From Xenococcaceae cyanobacterium MO_188.B29 (GTDB lineage Bacteria > Cyanobacteriota > Cyanobacteriia > Cyanobacteriales > Xenococcaceae), in contig JASJDI010000034.1 in the NCBI GenBank assembly GCA_030065155.1, forward strand, positions 1 through 33,103: a stretch of DNA of 33,103 nucleotides, written 5' to 3'. Numbering within the stretch: position 1 is the first letter of the stretch; each line of letters begins with the position of its first letter. Made by a program: the position numbers and the translations under genes. The notes under the pieces were generated by a model, which was not told the origin of the DNA, did no database searches, and saw only the letters and a program-made list of their open reading frames with translations. Positions 23,185-31,268 of the stretch are shown piece after piece.

Positions 23185-26100
23185 TTGAATAAGTCTGAGT
23201 TTGATCTAGCAGTAATCTTTCCTTTCCAACTAGATGATTTCCAACAAGAGGCGATCGCAGCACTTGATGCTGGGAAATCTGTGGTTGTTTGCGCCCCTAC
23301 CGGATCGGGAAAAACTCTAGTAGGAGAATATGCTATTCATAGGGCTTTGAGCCGAGGTAAGCGAGTATTTTACACTACTCCTTTGAAAGCTCTTTCTAAT
23401 CAGAAGTATCGAGATTTTCAGGAACAATTTGGTCAGGAAAATAGTAAACAAGTAGGTTTACTCACTGGAGATATTATTATCAATCCAGAAGCAGCCGTTG
23501 TGATTATGACAACGGAGATTTTTCGCAATATGCTCTACGAAACTCCGATTGGGCAAGTAGGTACTTCCTTAGAGAATGTCGAAGCAGTAGTTTTAGATGA
23601 ATGCCATTATATCAGCGATCGCTATCGGGGAACTGTATGGGAAGAATCAATTATCTACTGTCCCCCCTCTATTCAATTAGTGGCACTCTCTGCGACTATC
23701 GGTAACCCTGAAGAATTAACTGACTGGATTGAGCAAGTAAGAATTAATGCCTGTGCTACTAATGATAAATCTCAACCTATTGCCCACGCGGAATTAATTA
23801 ACTCAGACTTTCGCCCTGTTCCTCTACGTTTTTATTTTAGTAATAAAAAAGGATTATTTCCTTTACTTAACCAGAAGCAAACTCAACTCAATACCAAATT
23901 AAAATCTTCTGCAAGACAAAAAGGTTCACAGAAAAGACGACTAAAACAAAAAGAATGCCCTAGCATTATCCAAATAGTTCAGCAGCTACAAGAAAAAGAA
24001 ATGTTGCCTGCTATCTACATTATTTTTAGTCGTCGGGGATGCGAAAAAGCAGCCGAACAATTAGATTCTTTGATGTTAGTTGAACCAGAAGAAGCGAGAC
24101 AGATAGAAAGCCTGCTTCTACACTTCTTTTTAGCTAATAATCTTGATTTGCAACAAAAAATCTTGGAATCATTTCCTGCCAATGATTCTACCTTTACTAA
24201 TTTATTCAGAGAATATTTAGCTGCCAATCCTGGTAGTGCAGAACAACTTTGGCAATATTTCACGGCTAATCCCAATCAAAAATACTTATTATTCCAATTT
24301 TTGGCAGAAAAATCGCAAATAGCCAGGATTGACCAAATAGAACCTCTCACTAGAGGTATAGCTACTCACCACGCTGGAATTTTACCAGCTTGGAAAGAAT
24401 TAGTAGAAAGATTGTTTGAAGTTGGTTTAGTCAAAATTGTTTTTGCTACAGCAACTTTGGCAGCAGGAATTAATATGCCTGCTCGTACCACAGTTATTTC
24501 TGCTCTTTCCAAACGTACAGAAAATGGACACAGTATGCTCACTCCCTCAGAATTTTTGCAGATAGCAGGGAGAGCAGGCAGACGAGGCAAAGATGAAGTT
24601 GGTTATGTAGTTACTCTCCAAACACCCTTTGAAGGAGCAAAAGAAGCTGCTTATTTAGCAACATCACAAGCAGAGCCTCTCAGAAGTTGGTTTACTCCCT
24701 CTTACGGTATGGTGCTTAATCTCTTGCAAAAGCACAGTATCAAAGAAGCCAAAGGACTACTAGAAAGAAGTTTTGCCGAATATTTAGTCCAGAAAAAATT
24801 AGGACCAGAGAAACAAGCGATCGCTCAAATAACCACAGAATTAGCTAAATTAGATATAGAGTTAGCTTCTATTGAAATTGGTCAATTTGCCAGCTACGAA
24901 AAACTGAGAGCAAGACTCAAAGAAGAACAACGTCTGTTAGATATTCTCCAAAAGCAAGCGATCGAAACTCGTAAGCAGTCAATTAAACCTTTGATTCCCG
25001 ATTTAACCCCTGGAAGAATTCTCGGTTTAAAAGGTAAACACATAAGGGTTTCTTCCCCTCTAGCTGCTGTGTTAGTTACAAAGATTCCTGGCTCTGGACA
25101 AGCTCCTAACCTAGTATGCTTAGGAATAGATAATTGTTGGTACATTGCTGCTAATGCTGATATTACTGATATCAACGAGGGTTCTTTTACCGACTCAGAA
25201 ATAGCCAATTTACCTGTACCTAATCTAGATAATCCTCGTTTGGGTAAATTGCATAAGGGTAATGAAGATACTCAAGTTATCTGCAAGCAAATAGCTAACT
25301 ATCTAATTCCTATTCCTTCTGCACCAGAAGTAATTGAACAACAGCAAAGAATTGAACAAGTAGAAACTAAATTAGATGCCCACCCTTTACAAAAATTAGC
25401 TAATCCCGGTCGTTTAATTAAACGCCATCAAAAGCGTTTATCATTGCGGGAAACTCTGCATAAAACTCAACTAAAATATCAAAAACACAAATCCAATCAA
25501 TCTTACTATTGGGATGAGTTTCTTAATTTAATTAAAGTTTTACAGGAATTTGAAGCTTTAGATGGATTTGAACCAACTCCTTTAGGACAAGCTGCTGCAA
25601 CTATTCGCGCTGATAATGAATTATGGTTAGCTTTAGTGTTTTTATCGGGGGAACTAGAGCAGTTAGAACCAAATCATTTAGCTGCTGCGGTTTGTGCTTT
25701 AGTCATGGAAACTCCTCGTACAGATACTTGGTGCGATTATCCACCTCCCCTCGAAGTATTAGAAGCACTAGGAGTAAAAAAACGTTCTACCGAACAAGGT
25801 ATTCAAACATCCGTGCTTAGAGAAATACGTCCCCATCTATTCCAAGTTCAACATCGTTATGGAGTAAGTCTACCAATATGGCGAGAATACGAATTAGTTG
25901 GATTGTGCCAGCAATGGGCATTAGGAGTCGAATGGAATGAACTGTGTGAGAATACCAACTTAGATGAAGGTGATATCGTAAGAATTTTAAGGCGTACTGT
26001 AGATGTACTCTGGCAAATTCCCCAAATACCTAATGTTTCCGCCGTTTTAGTAGATAATGCCAAACAAGCGATCGCTCAGATGAAACGTTTTCCTATCTAA
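23185..26100 (+). CDS. Ski2-like DECH-box RNA helicase
   Basis: A 971-residue superfamily 2 helicase. Motifs in order: a Q-like FPFQLDDFQQEAI, Walker A APTGSGKT, TPLKALSNQKYRDF (Ia), TTEIFRNML, DECH (VVLDECHYISD), LSATIGN (III), RGIATHHAGILPAWK (IV), FATATLAAGINMPA (V) and QIAGRAGRRGKD (VI). A basic stretch (SARQKGSQKRRLKQKE) lies between the two RecA domains. The C-terminus resembles the DSHCT helical domain of Mtr4/Ski2 (ELEQLEPNHLAAAVCALV; CENTNLDEGDIVRILRRTVDVLWQI). Chloroplast ISE2-type helicases are the plant counterparts. The likely role is RNA processing or ribosome biogenesis. The start is a TTG at 23185 with AGG about 11 nt upstream; no ATG or GTG exists between it and the in-frame stop at 23140. 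Confidence 0.93.
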   Translation: MNKSEFDLAVIFPFQLDDFQQEAIAALDAGKSVVVCAPTGSGKTLVGEYAIHRALSRGKRVFYTTPLKALSNQKYRDFQEQFGQENSKQVGLLTGDIIINPEAAVVIMTTEIFRNMLYETPIGQVGTSLENVEAVVLDECHYISDRYRGTVWEESIIYCPPSIQLVALSATIGNPEELTDWIEQVRINACATNDKSQPIAHAELINSDFRPVPLRFYFSNKKGLFPLLNQKQTQLNTKLKSSARQKGSQKRRLKQKECPSIIQIVQQLQEKEMLPAIYIIFSRRGCEKAAEQLDSLMLVEPEEARQIESLLLHFFLANNLDLQQKILESFPANDSTFTNLFREYLAANPGSAEQLWQYFTANPNQKYLLFQFLAEKSQIARIDQIEPLTRGIATHHAGILPAWKELVERLFEVGLVKIVFATATLAAGINMPARTTVISALSKRTENGHSMLTPSEFLQIAGRAGRRGKDEVGYVVTLQTPFEGAKEAAYLATSQAEPLRSWFTPSYGMVLNLLQKHSIKEAKGLLERSFAEYLVQKKLGPEKQAIAQITTELAKLDIELASIEIGQFASYEKLRARLKEEQRLLDILQKQAIETRKQSIKPLIPDLTPGRILGLKGKHIRVSSPLAAVLVTKIPGSGQAPNLVCLGIDNCWYIAANADITDINEGSFTDSEIANLPVPNLDNPRLGKLHKGNEDTQVICKQIANYLIPIPSAPEVIEQQQRIEQVETKLDAHPLQKLANPGRLIKRHQKRLSLRETLHKTQLKYQKHKSNQSYYWDEFLNLIKVLQEFEALDGFEPTPLGQAAATIRADNELWLALVFLSGELEQLEPNHLAAAVCALVMETPRTDTWCDYPPPLEVLEALGVKKRSTEQGIQTSVLREIRPHLFQVQHRYGVSLPIWREYELVGLCQQWALGVEWNELCENTNLDEGDIVRILRRTVDVLWQIPQIPNVSAVLVDNAKQAIAQMKRFPI

Positions 26101-26277
26101 TATCAATTCTCTAATTCTTACTTAAAAGCATTATTATGACCGCTTTGTCGTATAGAAATATTATATATAGTTTCTTATGTTCAGGAGAGATGGTCTAATC
26201 TTGATTTTTGTTAATAGTTGATAGGTGATGGGAATATAAGTAGTCGTGCAAAATTAATTAGATAGTTGAGATGGGTA

Positions 26278-26305
26278 TTAGGTGTTAGGTTTTAGGGGTT
26301 AGGAA
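26278..26305. repeat. Heptamer tandem repeat (TTAGGNN)
   Basis: TTAGG occurs at 26278, 26285, 26292 and 26299, four units of exact 7-bp period (TTAGGTG, TTAGGTT, TTAGGGG, TTAGGAA). It resembles the short tandemly repeated repetitive (STRR) sequences known from cyanobacteria. Degenerate 7-bp units also appear just upstream at 26211-26231. Confidence 0.8.
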
Positions 26306-26387
26306 AAAATGGAATGTACAAATAATTTTGCTTAAGTACTTATCTAATTAATATAAAAAAACGCTATATTTATAATGACAAAATATG

Positions 26388-26432
26388 TTTTACCTCAAAT
26401 CAACTAATTGATTAATTTAGTCTGAGGTAAAA
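26388..26432. repeat. Inverted repeat with 10-bp perfect arms
   Basis: TTTTACCTCA (26388-26397) is perfectly complementary to TGAGGTAAAA (26423-26432) across 25 nt that themselves contain a weaker palindrome around AATTG. No G+C-rich stem with a T-run is present, so it is not a classical terminator. It may be a protein-binding site, a processing signal or a remnant of a small mobile element. Confidence 0.5.
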
Positions 26433-26520
26433 TCAATAATTTCTTCTGACCGATTCTAAAAAGATAGTTGATAAAATCATTTTTGTTACTAATTAAGTCG
26501 ATCCCAATTAACTATCTAAA

Positions 26521-26534
26521 GTATTTTATACTAC
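26521..26534. promoter_or_regulatory. Possible NtcA-type site
   Basis: GTATTTTATACTAC fits the NtcA consensus GTA-N8-TAC. Its centre (26527.5) would be about 60 bp upstream of a start predicted from the extended -10 element at 26573-26581. Nitrogen control of nblA through NtcA is known in several cyanobacteria, but the match is expected fairly often by chance in such A+T-rich DNA. Confidence 0.3.
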
Positions 26535-26572
26535 TATTTAATAACCCTATCAGCGAGGTAAAAAAAACAATT

Positions 26573-26581
26573 TGCTATAAT
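26573..26581 (+). promoter_or_regulatory. Extended -10 promoter element
   Basis: TGCTATAAT is a perfect extended -10 (TGnTATAAT). No good -35 lies at the usual distance, which is common for this promoter class. Transcription would begin near 26588 and read toward nblA, giving a leader of about 340 nt or a separate small RNA. Confidence 0.5.
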
Positions 26582-26604
26582 ATAGGCAGACAAAACTAAT
26601 AACT

Positions 26605-26635
26605 GTTACTGGAGGTGATTAGAATTTCTAGTAAC
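26605..26635 (+). ncRNA. Stem-loop exposing a ribosome-binding-like loop (leader or small RNA)
   Basis: GTTACTGGA (26605-26613) pairs with TCTAGTAAC (26627-26635), nine pairs including one G-U, closing a 13-nt loop. The loop and its edge carry GGAGGTGAT (26611-26619), nine bases complementary to the 3' end of 16S rRNA. It begins about 17 nt after the start predicted from the extended -10. No ATG follows at ribosome-binding distance. It may be a structured leader of nblA or a small RNA; expression is unproven. Confidence 0.35.
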
Positions 26636-26931
26636 AAGCTAACAAGTTTTCTGTTAGCTCAGAAGACAATCTTCAAATTCCTAAATTGTCATCAAATAAC
26701 TGCTAATAATGAGCACTTACCCAGAGAAACTTGTATCAATGGATGGCTAGCAAGGACTGTATTTATAAAAAATATAGGTAAAAATCTTGAGCTTGCTTGA
26801 GTCTGAATAAATATATTTTTAATCTTTTTGCTTACTCTACCAATTTTAGTCCTAGATTTTATTCCTTAAGGTTTGAATCAGTCATTGAATAGCCAAGAAA
26901 CAATCTTTGACGCAACTTAAGGAGTCAAATT

Positions 26932-27123
26932 ATGGACAGCAAAAATAACAATCATACAATTGGACAACTAAGCTTAGAGCAACAATTTAAGCTCCAAATT
27001 CTAGAACGAGATATAGAGAATCTAACTCTAGAACAAGCTAAAGAATATTTACTAGAAGCATTCCGACAGATCATGGTTAAGGAAAATATTTGTAAAGAAA
27101 TGATTAAAGAATGCTATCTATAG
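26932..27123 (+). CDS. nblA: Phycobilisome degradation protein NblA
   Basis: A 63-residue helical protein with the NblA family pattern: LSLEQQFKLQILERDIENLTLEQAKEYLLEAFRQIMVKENI. NblA forms dimers of helical hairpins that bind phycobiliproteins and recruit a Clp chaperone-protease, causing phycobilisome breakdown and bleaching under nitrogen or other starvation. Length is normal (about 55-65 aa). AAGGAG (26919-26924) lies 7 nt before the ATG, a strong ribosome-binding site. The gene stands alone, downstream of a long gene-poor region with promoter-like and structured elements and followed by a heptamer repeat and a palindromic hairpin. Confidence 0.93.
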   Translation: MDSKNNNHTIGQLSLEQQFKLQILERDIENLTLEQAKEYLLEAFRQIMVKENICKEMIKECYL

Positions 27124-27133
27124 GAGTTTTCCA

Positions 27134-27157
27134 TTAGAAGTTAGTAGTTAGGAGTTA
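27134..27157. repeat. Heptamer tandem repeat (TTAGNAG)
   Basis: TTAGAAG, TTAGTAG, TTAGGAG and a final TTAT unit start at 27134, 27141, 27148 and 27155, an exact 7-bp period. It begins 11 bp after the nblA stop codon and belongs to the same TTAGNNN class as the repeats at 19393 and 26278. Confidence 0.75.
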
Positions 27158-27172
27158 TTATTTTCTTCATTC

Positions 27173-27200
27173 GAGGGTCTTATCTTAAGATAAGATCCTT
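27173..27200. terminator. Long palindromic hairpin after nblA
   Basis: TCTTATCTTAAGATAAGA (27178-27195) is a perfect 18-bp palindrome, and flanking GAGGG/TCCTT extends the stem by five more pairs, two of them G-U. It lies 50 bp after the nblA stop. No T-run follows on either strand, so it may stabilise the nblA transcript 3' end or bind a protein rather than act as an intrinsic terminator. Confidence 0.45.
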
Positions 27201-27353
27201 GCTATCGTTCTAATCAAATAATCAAAGCTGAGAGCTAGAATCCCTAGCCTTCAGAGTGAAGAGATTCCCAATAAATCGTGGCGGTTTTTGAGCAGTTTTT
27301 TTTACAATCTTTAGAGAACTTAGTAACTCGATCGCCATCAAAAAGAGGTGTTA

Positions 27354-28784
27354 ATGGAATTTCTTTCCAATCCTGTTGTCTTATCACGGATGCAATTTGC
27401 TTTAACAGCAATTTTTCATATGCTTTGGCCTGTACTTACTACAGGAATGGCAATTTATTTAGTAATAATAGAAGGACTATGGCTCAAAACACAAAATTCT
27501 AACTATTATTACCATGCTCGTTTTTGGTCGAAACTCTACGTACTGAATTTTGGTATTGGTGTAGCTACAGGAATACCAATGGAATTTCAATTTGGTACTA
27601 ACTGGGCTCCTTTTTCTCAGGCGGTAGGGGACTTTTTTGGTAGTATTCTTGGTTTTGAAGCTGCTATGGCATTTATGTTAGAAGCTGGCTTTTTAGGAAT
27701 TATGTTATTCGGTTGGGAGCGAGTTAACCCAGTCATGCACTATCTAGCAACTATTATGGTTGCTTTCGGCGCAAATCTATCTACCTTTTGGATTCTGACA
27801 GCTAACTCTTGGATGCAAACTCCCGCAGGGGGGAATTTTGTTGAGGGAAATTTTATTGTTAAGGACTATTTTCAGGCAATTTTCAACCCTTTTATGCTCA
27901 ATAGTGTGCTGCACATGTTTTTTGCAACTTTAGAGACTTCTCTATTTGTTATTGGGGGAATTAGTGCCTGGTATATTATCAATAAACGCAATACTGAATT
28001 TTTTGCCCAATCTTTCAAAATTATTCTAGCTATAACTATTGCCGTTGCACCTCTGCAACTTTACATTGGGCATGCTAGTGGAGAACAAGTTTATCACTAT
28101 CAACCTACTAAACTAGCAGCAATGGAAGCCCAATGGGAAACTATACCCGCAGGACAGTCAGCATCGTGGAGTTTATTAGCTATTCCTAACGAAAAAGCCG
28201 AGAAAAATACTTGGGAAATTAGTATTCCTCATCTTTTGGGCTATATTCTCGAATATAAACCGATATTATCTGAACCAGTTCAAGGACTTAAAGAATGGCA
28301 ACCAGAAAATAGACCCCATTTGCTCGGTCTAATTTATTATGCCTTTAGAATTATGATCGCGATCGGTGTATTTTTTGCAGGATTAATGGCATTAACTGTC
28401 TGGCAATGGTTGAGGGGTAAACTTTCTGACGAAAATATCTGGCAGCAGCGTTGGTTAATGCGGGCTTGGATTTTAGCTGCACCCTTTGGTTATATTGCTG
28501 TAGAGTCAGGCTGGATTGTGCGTTGTGTGGGAAGACAACCTTGGACTGTTTACGGGCAGATTCGTACCGTCGATGCTGCTTCTAATCTTCCTCCAGAGCA
28601 AATTCTAAGCTCTTTCGTTGGTTTTGCTAGTGTATATACTCTACTTTTCTTCTCGGCTCTTTATTTTGGTAGTCGCATTATCCGCCAAGGTCCTAATTTA
28701 GAATTACCGATTCCTAGAGTTAATCTAGCTCCTACTCCAGCAGAACATAAACCTAATCAACGTCCTGTAGAAGCCCAGCAGTAG
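27354..28784 (+). CDS. cydA: Cytochrome bd-type quinol oxidase subunit I
   Basis: A 476-residue integral membrane protein with about nine hydrophobic helices. Family blocks are clear: the first-helix SRMQFALTAIFHMLWPVLTTG with H22 as a likely haem ligand, LGFEAAMAFMLEAGFLGIML, NSVLHMFFATLETSLFVIGG with a second conserved His, and GRQPWTVYGQIRT. CydA binds haems b558, b595 and the d/b-type active-site haem and oxidises quinol while reducing oxygen. The quinol loop is of the short type, giving 476 rather than about 520 residues. ATG at 27354 is preferred over GTG at 27348 because AGAGG (27344-27348) sits 5 nt before it. No cydB follows; a terminator-like hairpin and a convergent regulator come next. 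Confidence 0.94.
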   Translation: MEFLSNPVVLSRMQFALTAIFHMLWPVLTTGMAIYLVIIEGLWLKTQNSNYYYHARFWSKLYVLNFGIGVATGIPMEFQFGTNWAPFSQAVGDFFGSILGFEAAMAFMLEAGFLGIMLFGWERVNPVMHYLATIMVAFGANLSTFWILTANSWMQTPAGGNFVEGNFIVKDYFQAIFNPFMLNSVLHMFFATLETSLFVIGGISAWYIINKRNTEFFAQSFKIILAITIAVAPLQLYIGHASGEQVYHYQPTKLAAMEAQWETIPAGQSASWSLLAIPNEKAEKNTWEISIPHLLGYILEYKPILSEPVQGLKEWQPENRPHLLGLIYYAFRIMIAIGVFFAGLMALTVWQWLRGKLSDENIWQQRWLMRAWILAAPFGYIAVESGWIVRCVGRQPWTVYGQIRTVDAASNLPPEQILSSFVGFASVYTLLFFSALYFGSRIIRQGPNLELPIPRVNLAPTPAEHKPNQRPVEAQQ

Positions 28785-28800
28785 TAGTTTTTTAGCTTGT

Positions 28801-28836
28801 AAGTATTTTATTTGATAATAAATACTTTTATTTTTG
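28801..28836 (+). terminator. Probable intrinsic terminator after cydA
   Basis: AAGTATTT (28801-28808) pairs with AAATACTT (28820-28827) across an 11-nt loop and is followed by TTATTTTTGG. The stem is A+T-rich but position and T-run fit termination of the cydA transcript 16 bp after its stop codon. Confidence 0.55.
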
Positions 28837-28917
28837 GCTAGAGGGATGTAACATTGTAGATAATATAATTGCTTATCAATTAGGAGAGAAAGCAATACAA
28901 GGTGGGAGTCTAGATTT

Positions 28918-29814
28918 TTAGGCTTCCTTTTTTTTTCTTGCTCTAACTAGATTAAGAAAAAACGGTAAAACTAAATTAGTAGAATCAGGACTCCAAGCAA
29001 CAGCTGTTTCTAATATTGGAGTTGATTCTATTAAACTTCTAAAAACTACGCCAGATCGTCCCAAAGTCTGTACAGAACTGTGTATTAAACTAACCCCAAT
29101 GCCTGCTGCTACTAAACCCAAAATAGTCTGCTGAGGCATAGCTTCTTGTACCACGTTAGGACTAAAACCCGCTTGCCGACACAAGTTAATAATTTGGTCG
29201 TATAGTACCGAACCAATGTAACGAGGAAAGAGAATAAATGACTCGTTAGCTAACTGCTTGAGAGAAATGGCATCAGATTCATCTTTTGCTAGAGGATGAG
29301 TATCGGGCAAAGCCACAACCAAGTTTTCTTGATAAACAGTTTCTAAAATCAGCTTGTCGTCATTTATAGGAGGGTGCAATAGACCTACATCGATTTGCCT
29401 AGAATGAATTGCTTCGACTTGCTCTACAGTTTGCAATCGCTTTAAAGTCAAATCAACTTGGGGATAGAGTGTTTTGAATTGGCGCACAGTCGTAGGAAGC
29501 ACAATATTTAAAGCTGAACCAGTAAAGGCGATCGCTATTCGTCCAATTTCACCCTTACTTGCTTGTTGAACTAATTGTACTGCGAAGTTGGCTTGTTCGA
29601 GGGTTTTTCTTGCCTCTTCTAAAAAAATTTCACCCACCTCAGTTATACGTACAGTGCGCTTAGTTCGATAAAAAAGCTGAACCCCTAGCTCATCTTCTAA
29701 ATCTCGTATCTGACGGCTTAATGGTTGTTGAGTGATACAAAGACGTTTTGCTGCCCTTCCAAAATGAAGTTCTTCGGCAACAGCAACAAAATAGCGGAGA
29801 TGACGTAATTCCAT
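28918..29814 (-). CDS. LysR-family transcriptional regulator
   Basis: A 298-residue protein of typical LysR length. The N-terminal winged helix-turn-helix reads MELRHLRYFVAVAEELHFGRAAKRLCITQQPLSRQIRDLEDELG, then YRTKRTVRITEVGEIFLEEA. The C-terminal effector domain (GRIAIAFTGSALNIVLPTTV...VDVGLLHPPI-like QIDVGLLHPP) is closest in feel to the CatM/BenM branch that senses aromatic or small organic acids; the ligand is unknown. It is convergent with cydA and divergent from the phosphodiesterase-like gene with 96 bp between starts. LysR proteins usually control the divergent neighbour, so that gene is the likely target. Confidence 0.93.
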   Translation of the reverse strand: MELRHLRYFVAVAEELHFGRAAKRLCITQQPLSRQIRDLEDELGVQLFYRTKRTVRITEVGEIFLEEARKTLEQANFAVQLVQQASKGEIGRIAIAFTGSALNIVLPTTVRQFKTLYPQVDLTLKRLQTVEQVEAIHSRQIDVGLLHPPINDDKLILETVYQENLVVALPDTHPLAKDESDAISLKQLANESFILFPRYIGSVLYDQIINLCRQAGFSPNVVQEAMPQQTILGLVAAGIGVSLIHSSVQTLGRSGVVFRSLIESTPILETAVAWSPDSTNLVLPFFLNLVRARKKKEA

Positions 29815-29910
29815 TTGAACTTATAAGGTGTTAATTAGTAATCAAAAATGTGTTGGACATTCATAAAGCTTAACTTTTATATTGACAGATAAAATCAATT
29901 ATTTCGTTCG

Positions 29911-31218
29911 ATGAAAACAGCATTTTGGTTAATGTTTACAGCATTTCTGCGTAGGCTTAGTTATTTATTTCGACTAAAAAGACTCAAGCTAAACTTTTTA
30001 TTAGTTTTATTAGTATTTATCGGTATCATTGGAGCGATCGCTCTATCAAATCCATTACCCATACCTGCAACTGAAGTAAAACTAGCTACAATATTACCTC
30101 AAGCAGACAGAGCAGTTCTTTTCTACTTCGACGGCTTGCATCCTGAGGCGATCGATCGTTTCAACTTGCCCAATCTCAAACGCCTCCAGGCAGAGGGAAC
30201 AACAGTAGAAAAAGCAATTATGACCTTTCCCTGGCACTCTACTACAGGAGCTTACGGGGAGATTCACACTACTTCTTTACCTAATCCGATTACGATGGCG
30301 GGCAATTTATTCTTACGACCTAATCAAAAGATGTTACAGGATATGTTTCCTCGCAATATCAATACAGCGATCGCTACTGGCAGTAAGGCTTATGATTCTA
30401 TCGCTTCTGGCTTTGAAATAGTTAATCTACTGGACGTATCCGATGCCGAACTAACAGATATTATTTTAGAAACGCTAGAAAGACATGACCCAAAATTTTA
30501 TCGTATTCAACTGCAAGATGTTGGTCGTGCTGGCTTTAAAGTTATTAATGCTACAGATGGTACACCTTGGCAAGCAGATATTTGGCATCCAGATTCACCC
30601 TATGAAGAAGCTGCAAGAGAAGCAGATCGGCAGTTAGGTCGCTTTATCGCCAAAATGGAAGAGTTAGGGCGTTGGGATAATACTTTTTTTGTATTTATGG
30701 CAGATGGACAGTCTCGTTACGGTTGGCACGTACCCATGGATGAAGAGAGTTGGCAGACACCAATGATTTTTCATGGAGCAAATGTAAAAGCAGGATACAC
30801 AATCCCTTACGCCGAAATTATTGATGTTGTACCGACAATAGCACAGGCACTTGGTGTAGAACCACCAAATTCAGGGTCTGGTTCTGGTCGCGTCCTAGAA
30901 GAAATTTTCCTCGATCGACCAGAAACAAGACCCAACTTACCACGGCGTATGCTGCGTTTTAACGAGCAAATTAAAGAATATTTACTACTTACCGCCGAAC
31001 TTAGACTTTTATCTGTAAGGGATCCTCGTGCGGATAATATCTTAATGCGAGAACGAAACGCTCGGATCGATGATGCGCCTCCTTTTTTAGGTATCGAACA
31101 GATCGATCGCTGGTATGAAACAGGATCTTTTGATGGGCTACTCGAACGTAATGAGGCTGCACTTACTTATCTTCGTGAGCAATTAATTCGGTTTAAAGCT
31201 AAGGCAATTTCTGGATAA
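29911..31218 (+). CDS. Membrane-anchored alkaline-phosphatase-superfamily (phosphodiesterase-like) protein
   Basis: A 435-residue protein. A hydrophobic segment at about 28-46 (NFLLVLLVFIGIIGAIAL) after a basic N-terminus suggests an N-terminal anchor with the enzyme outside the cytosol. The rest resembles type I phosphodiesterase/nucleotide pyrophosphatase enzymes: AVLFYFDGLHPEAIDRFNLPNL with metal-binding D74, then IMTFPWHSTTGAYGEIHTT, where T105 matches the nucleophile of the TFPNH motif. EADRQLGRFIAKMEELGRWDNTFFVFMADG matches the late block. Two zinc-binding His positions seem altered: the D-x-G-H motif reads DVGR (203-206) and the DHG motif reads DGQ (265-267). Substrate is unknown. A LysR regulator is divergent upstream. 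Confidence 0.75.
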   Translation: MKTAFWLMFTAFLRRLSYLFRLKRLKLNFLLVLLVFIGIIGAIALSNPLPIPATEVKLATILPQADRAVLFYFDGLHPEAIDRFNLPNLKRLQAEGTTVEKAIMTFPWHSTTGAYGEIHTTSLPNPITMAGNLFLRPNQKMLQDMFPRNINTAIATGSKAYDSIASGFEIVNLLDVSDAELTDIILETLERHDPKFYRIQLQDVGRAGFKVINATDGTPWQADIWHPDSPYEEAAREADRQLGRFIAKMEELGRWDNTFFVFMADGQSRYGWHVPMDEESWQTPMIFHGANVKAGYTIPYAEIIDVVPTIAQALGVEPPNSGSGSGRVLEEIFLDRPETRPNLPRRMLRFNEQIKEYLLLTAELRLLSVRDPRADNILMRERNARIDDAPPFLGIEQIDRWYETGSFDGLLERNEAALTYLREQLIRFKAKAISG

Positions 31219-31268
31219 GAATCTAATATAGTTAACCAAGATAATCATTATTTTCTCAATTCTTATTT

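Larger units (their letters stand above)
26101..26931. other. Long gene-poor region upstream of nblA
   Basis: These 831 bp contain no convincing gene. They hold degenerate heptamer repeats (26211-26231), a clean TTAGNNN repeat (26278-26305), a 10-bp inverted repeat (26388-26432), a GTA-N8-TAC sequence (26521-26534), an extended -10 element (26573-26581), a stem-loop with a strong ribosome-binding-like sequence in its loop (26605-26635), and a 61-codon frame of doubtful status starting with GTG at 26615. Most of this probably is the control region and leader of nblA or of a small RNA. Confidence 0.6.

Noticed and set aside
26615-26800. 61-codon frame starting with GTG inside a GGAGGTGATT sequence
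   Set aside because: The only start overlaps the ribosome-binding-like sequence itself, the product resembles nothing I know, and the region is better explained as an RNA structure. It remains possible but unsupported.
28785-28917. Possible remnant of cydB after cydA
   Set aside because: All frames here are short and none shows a CydB-like hydrophobic stretch.
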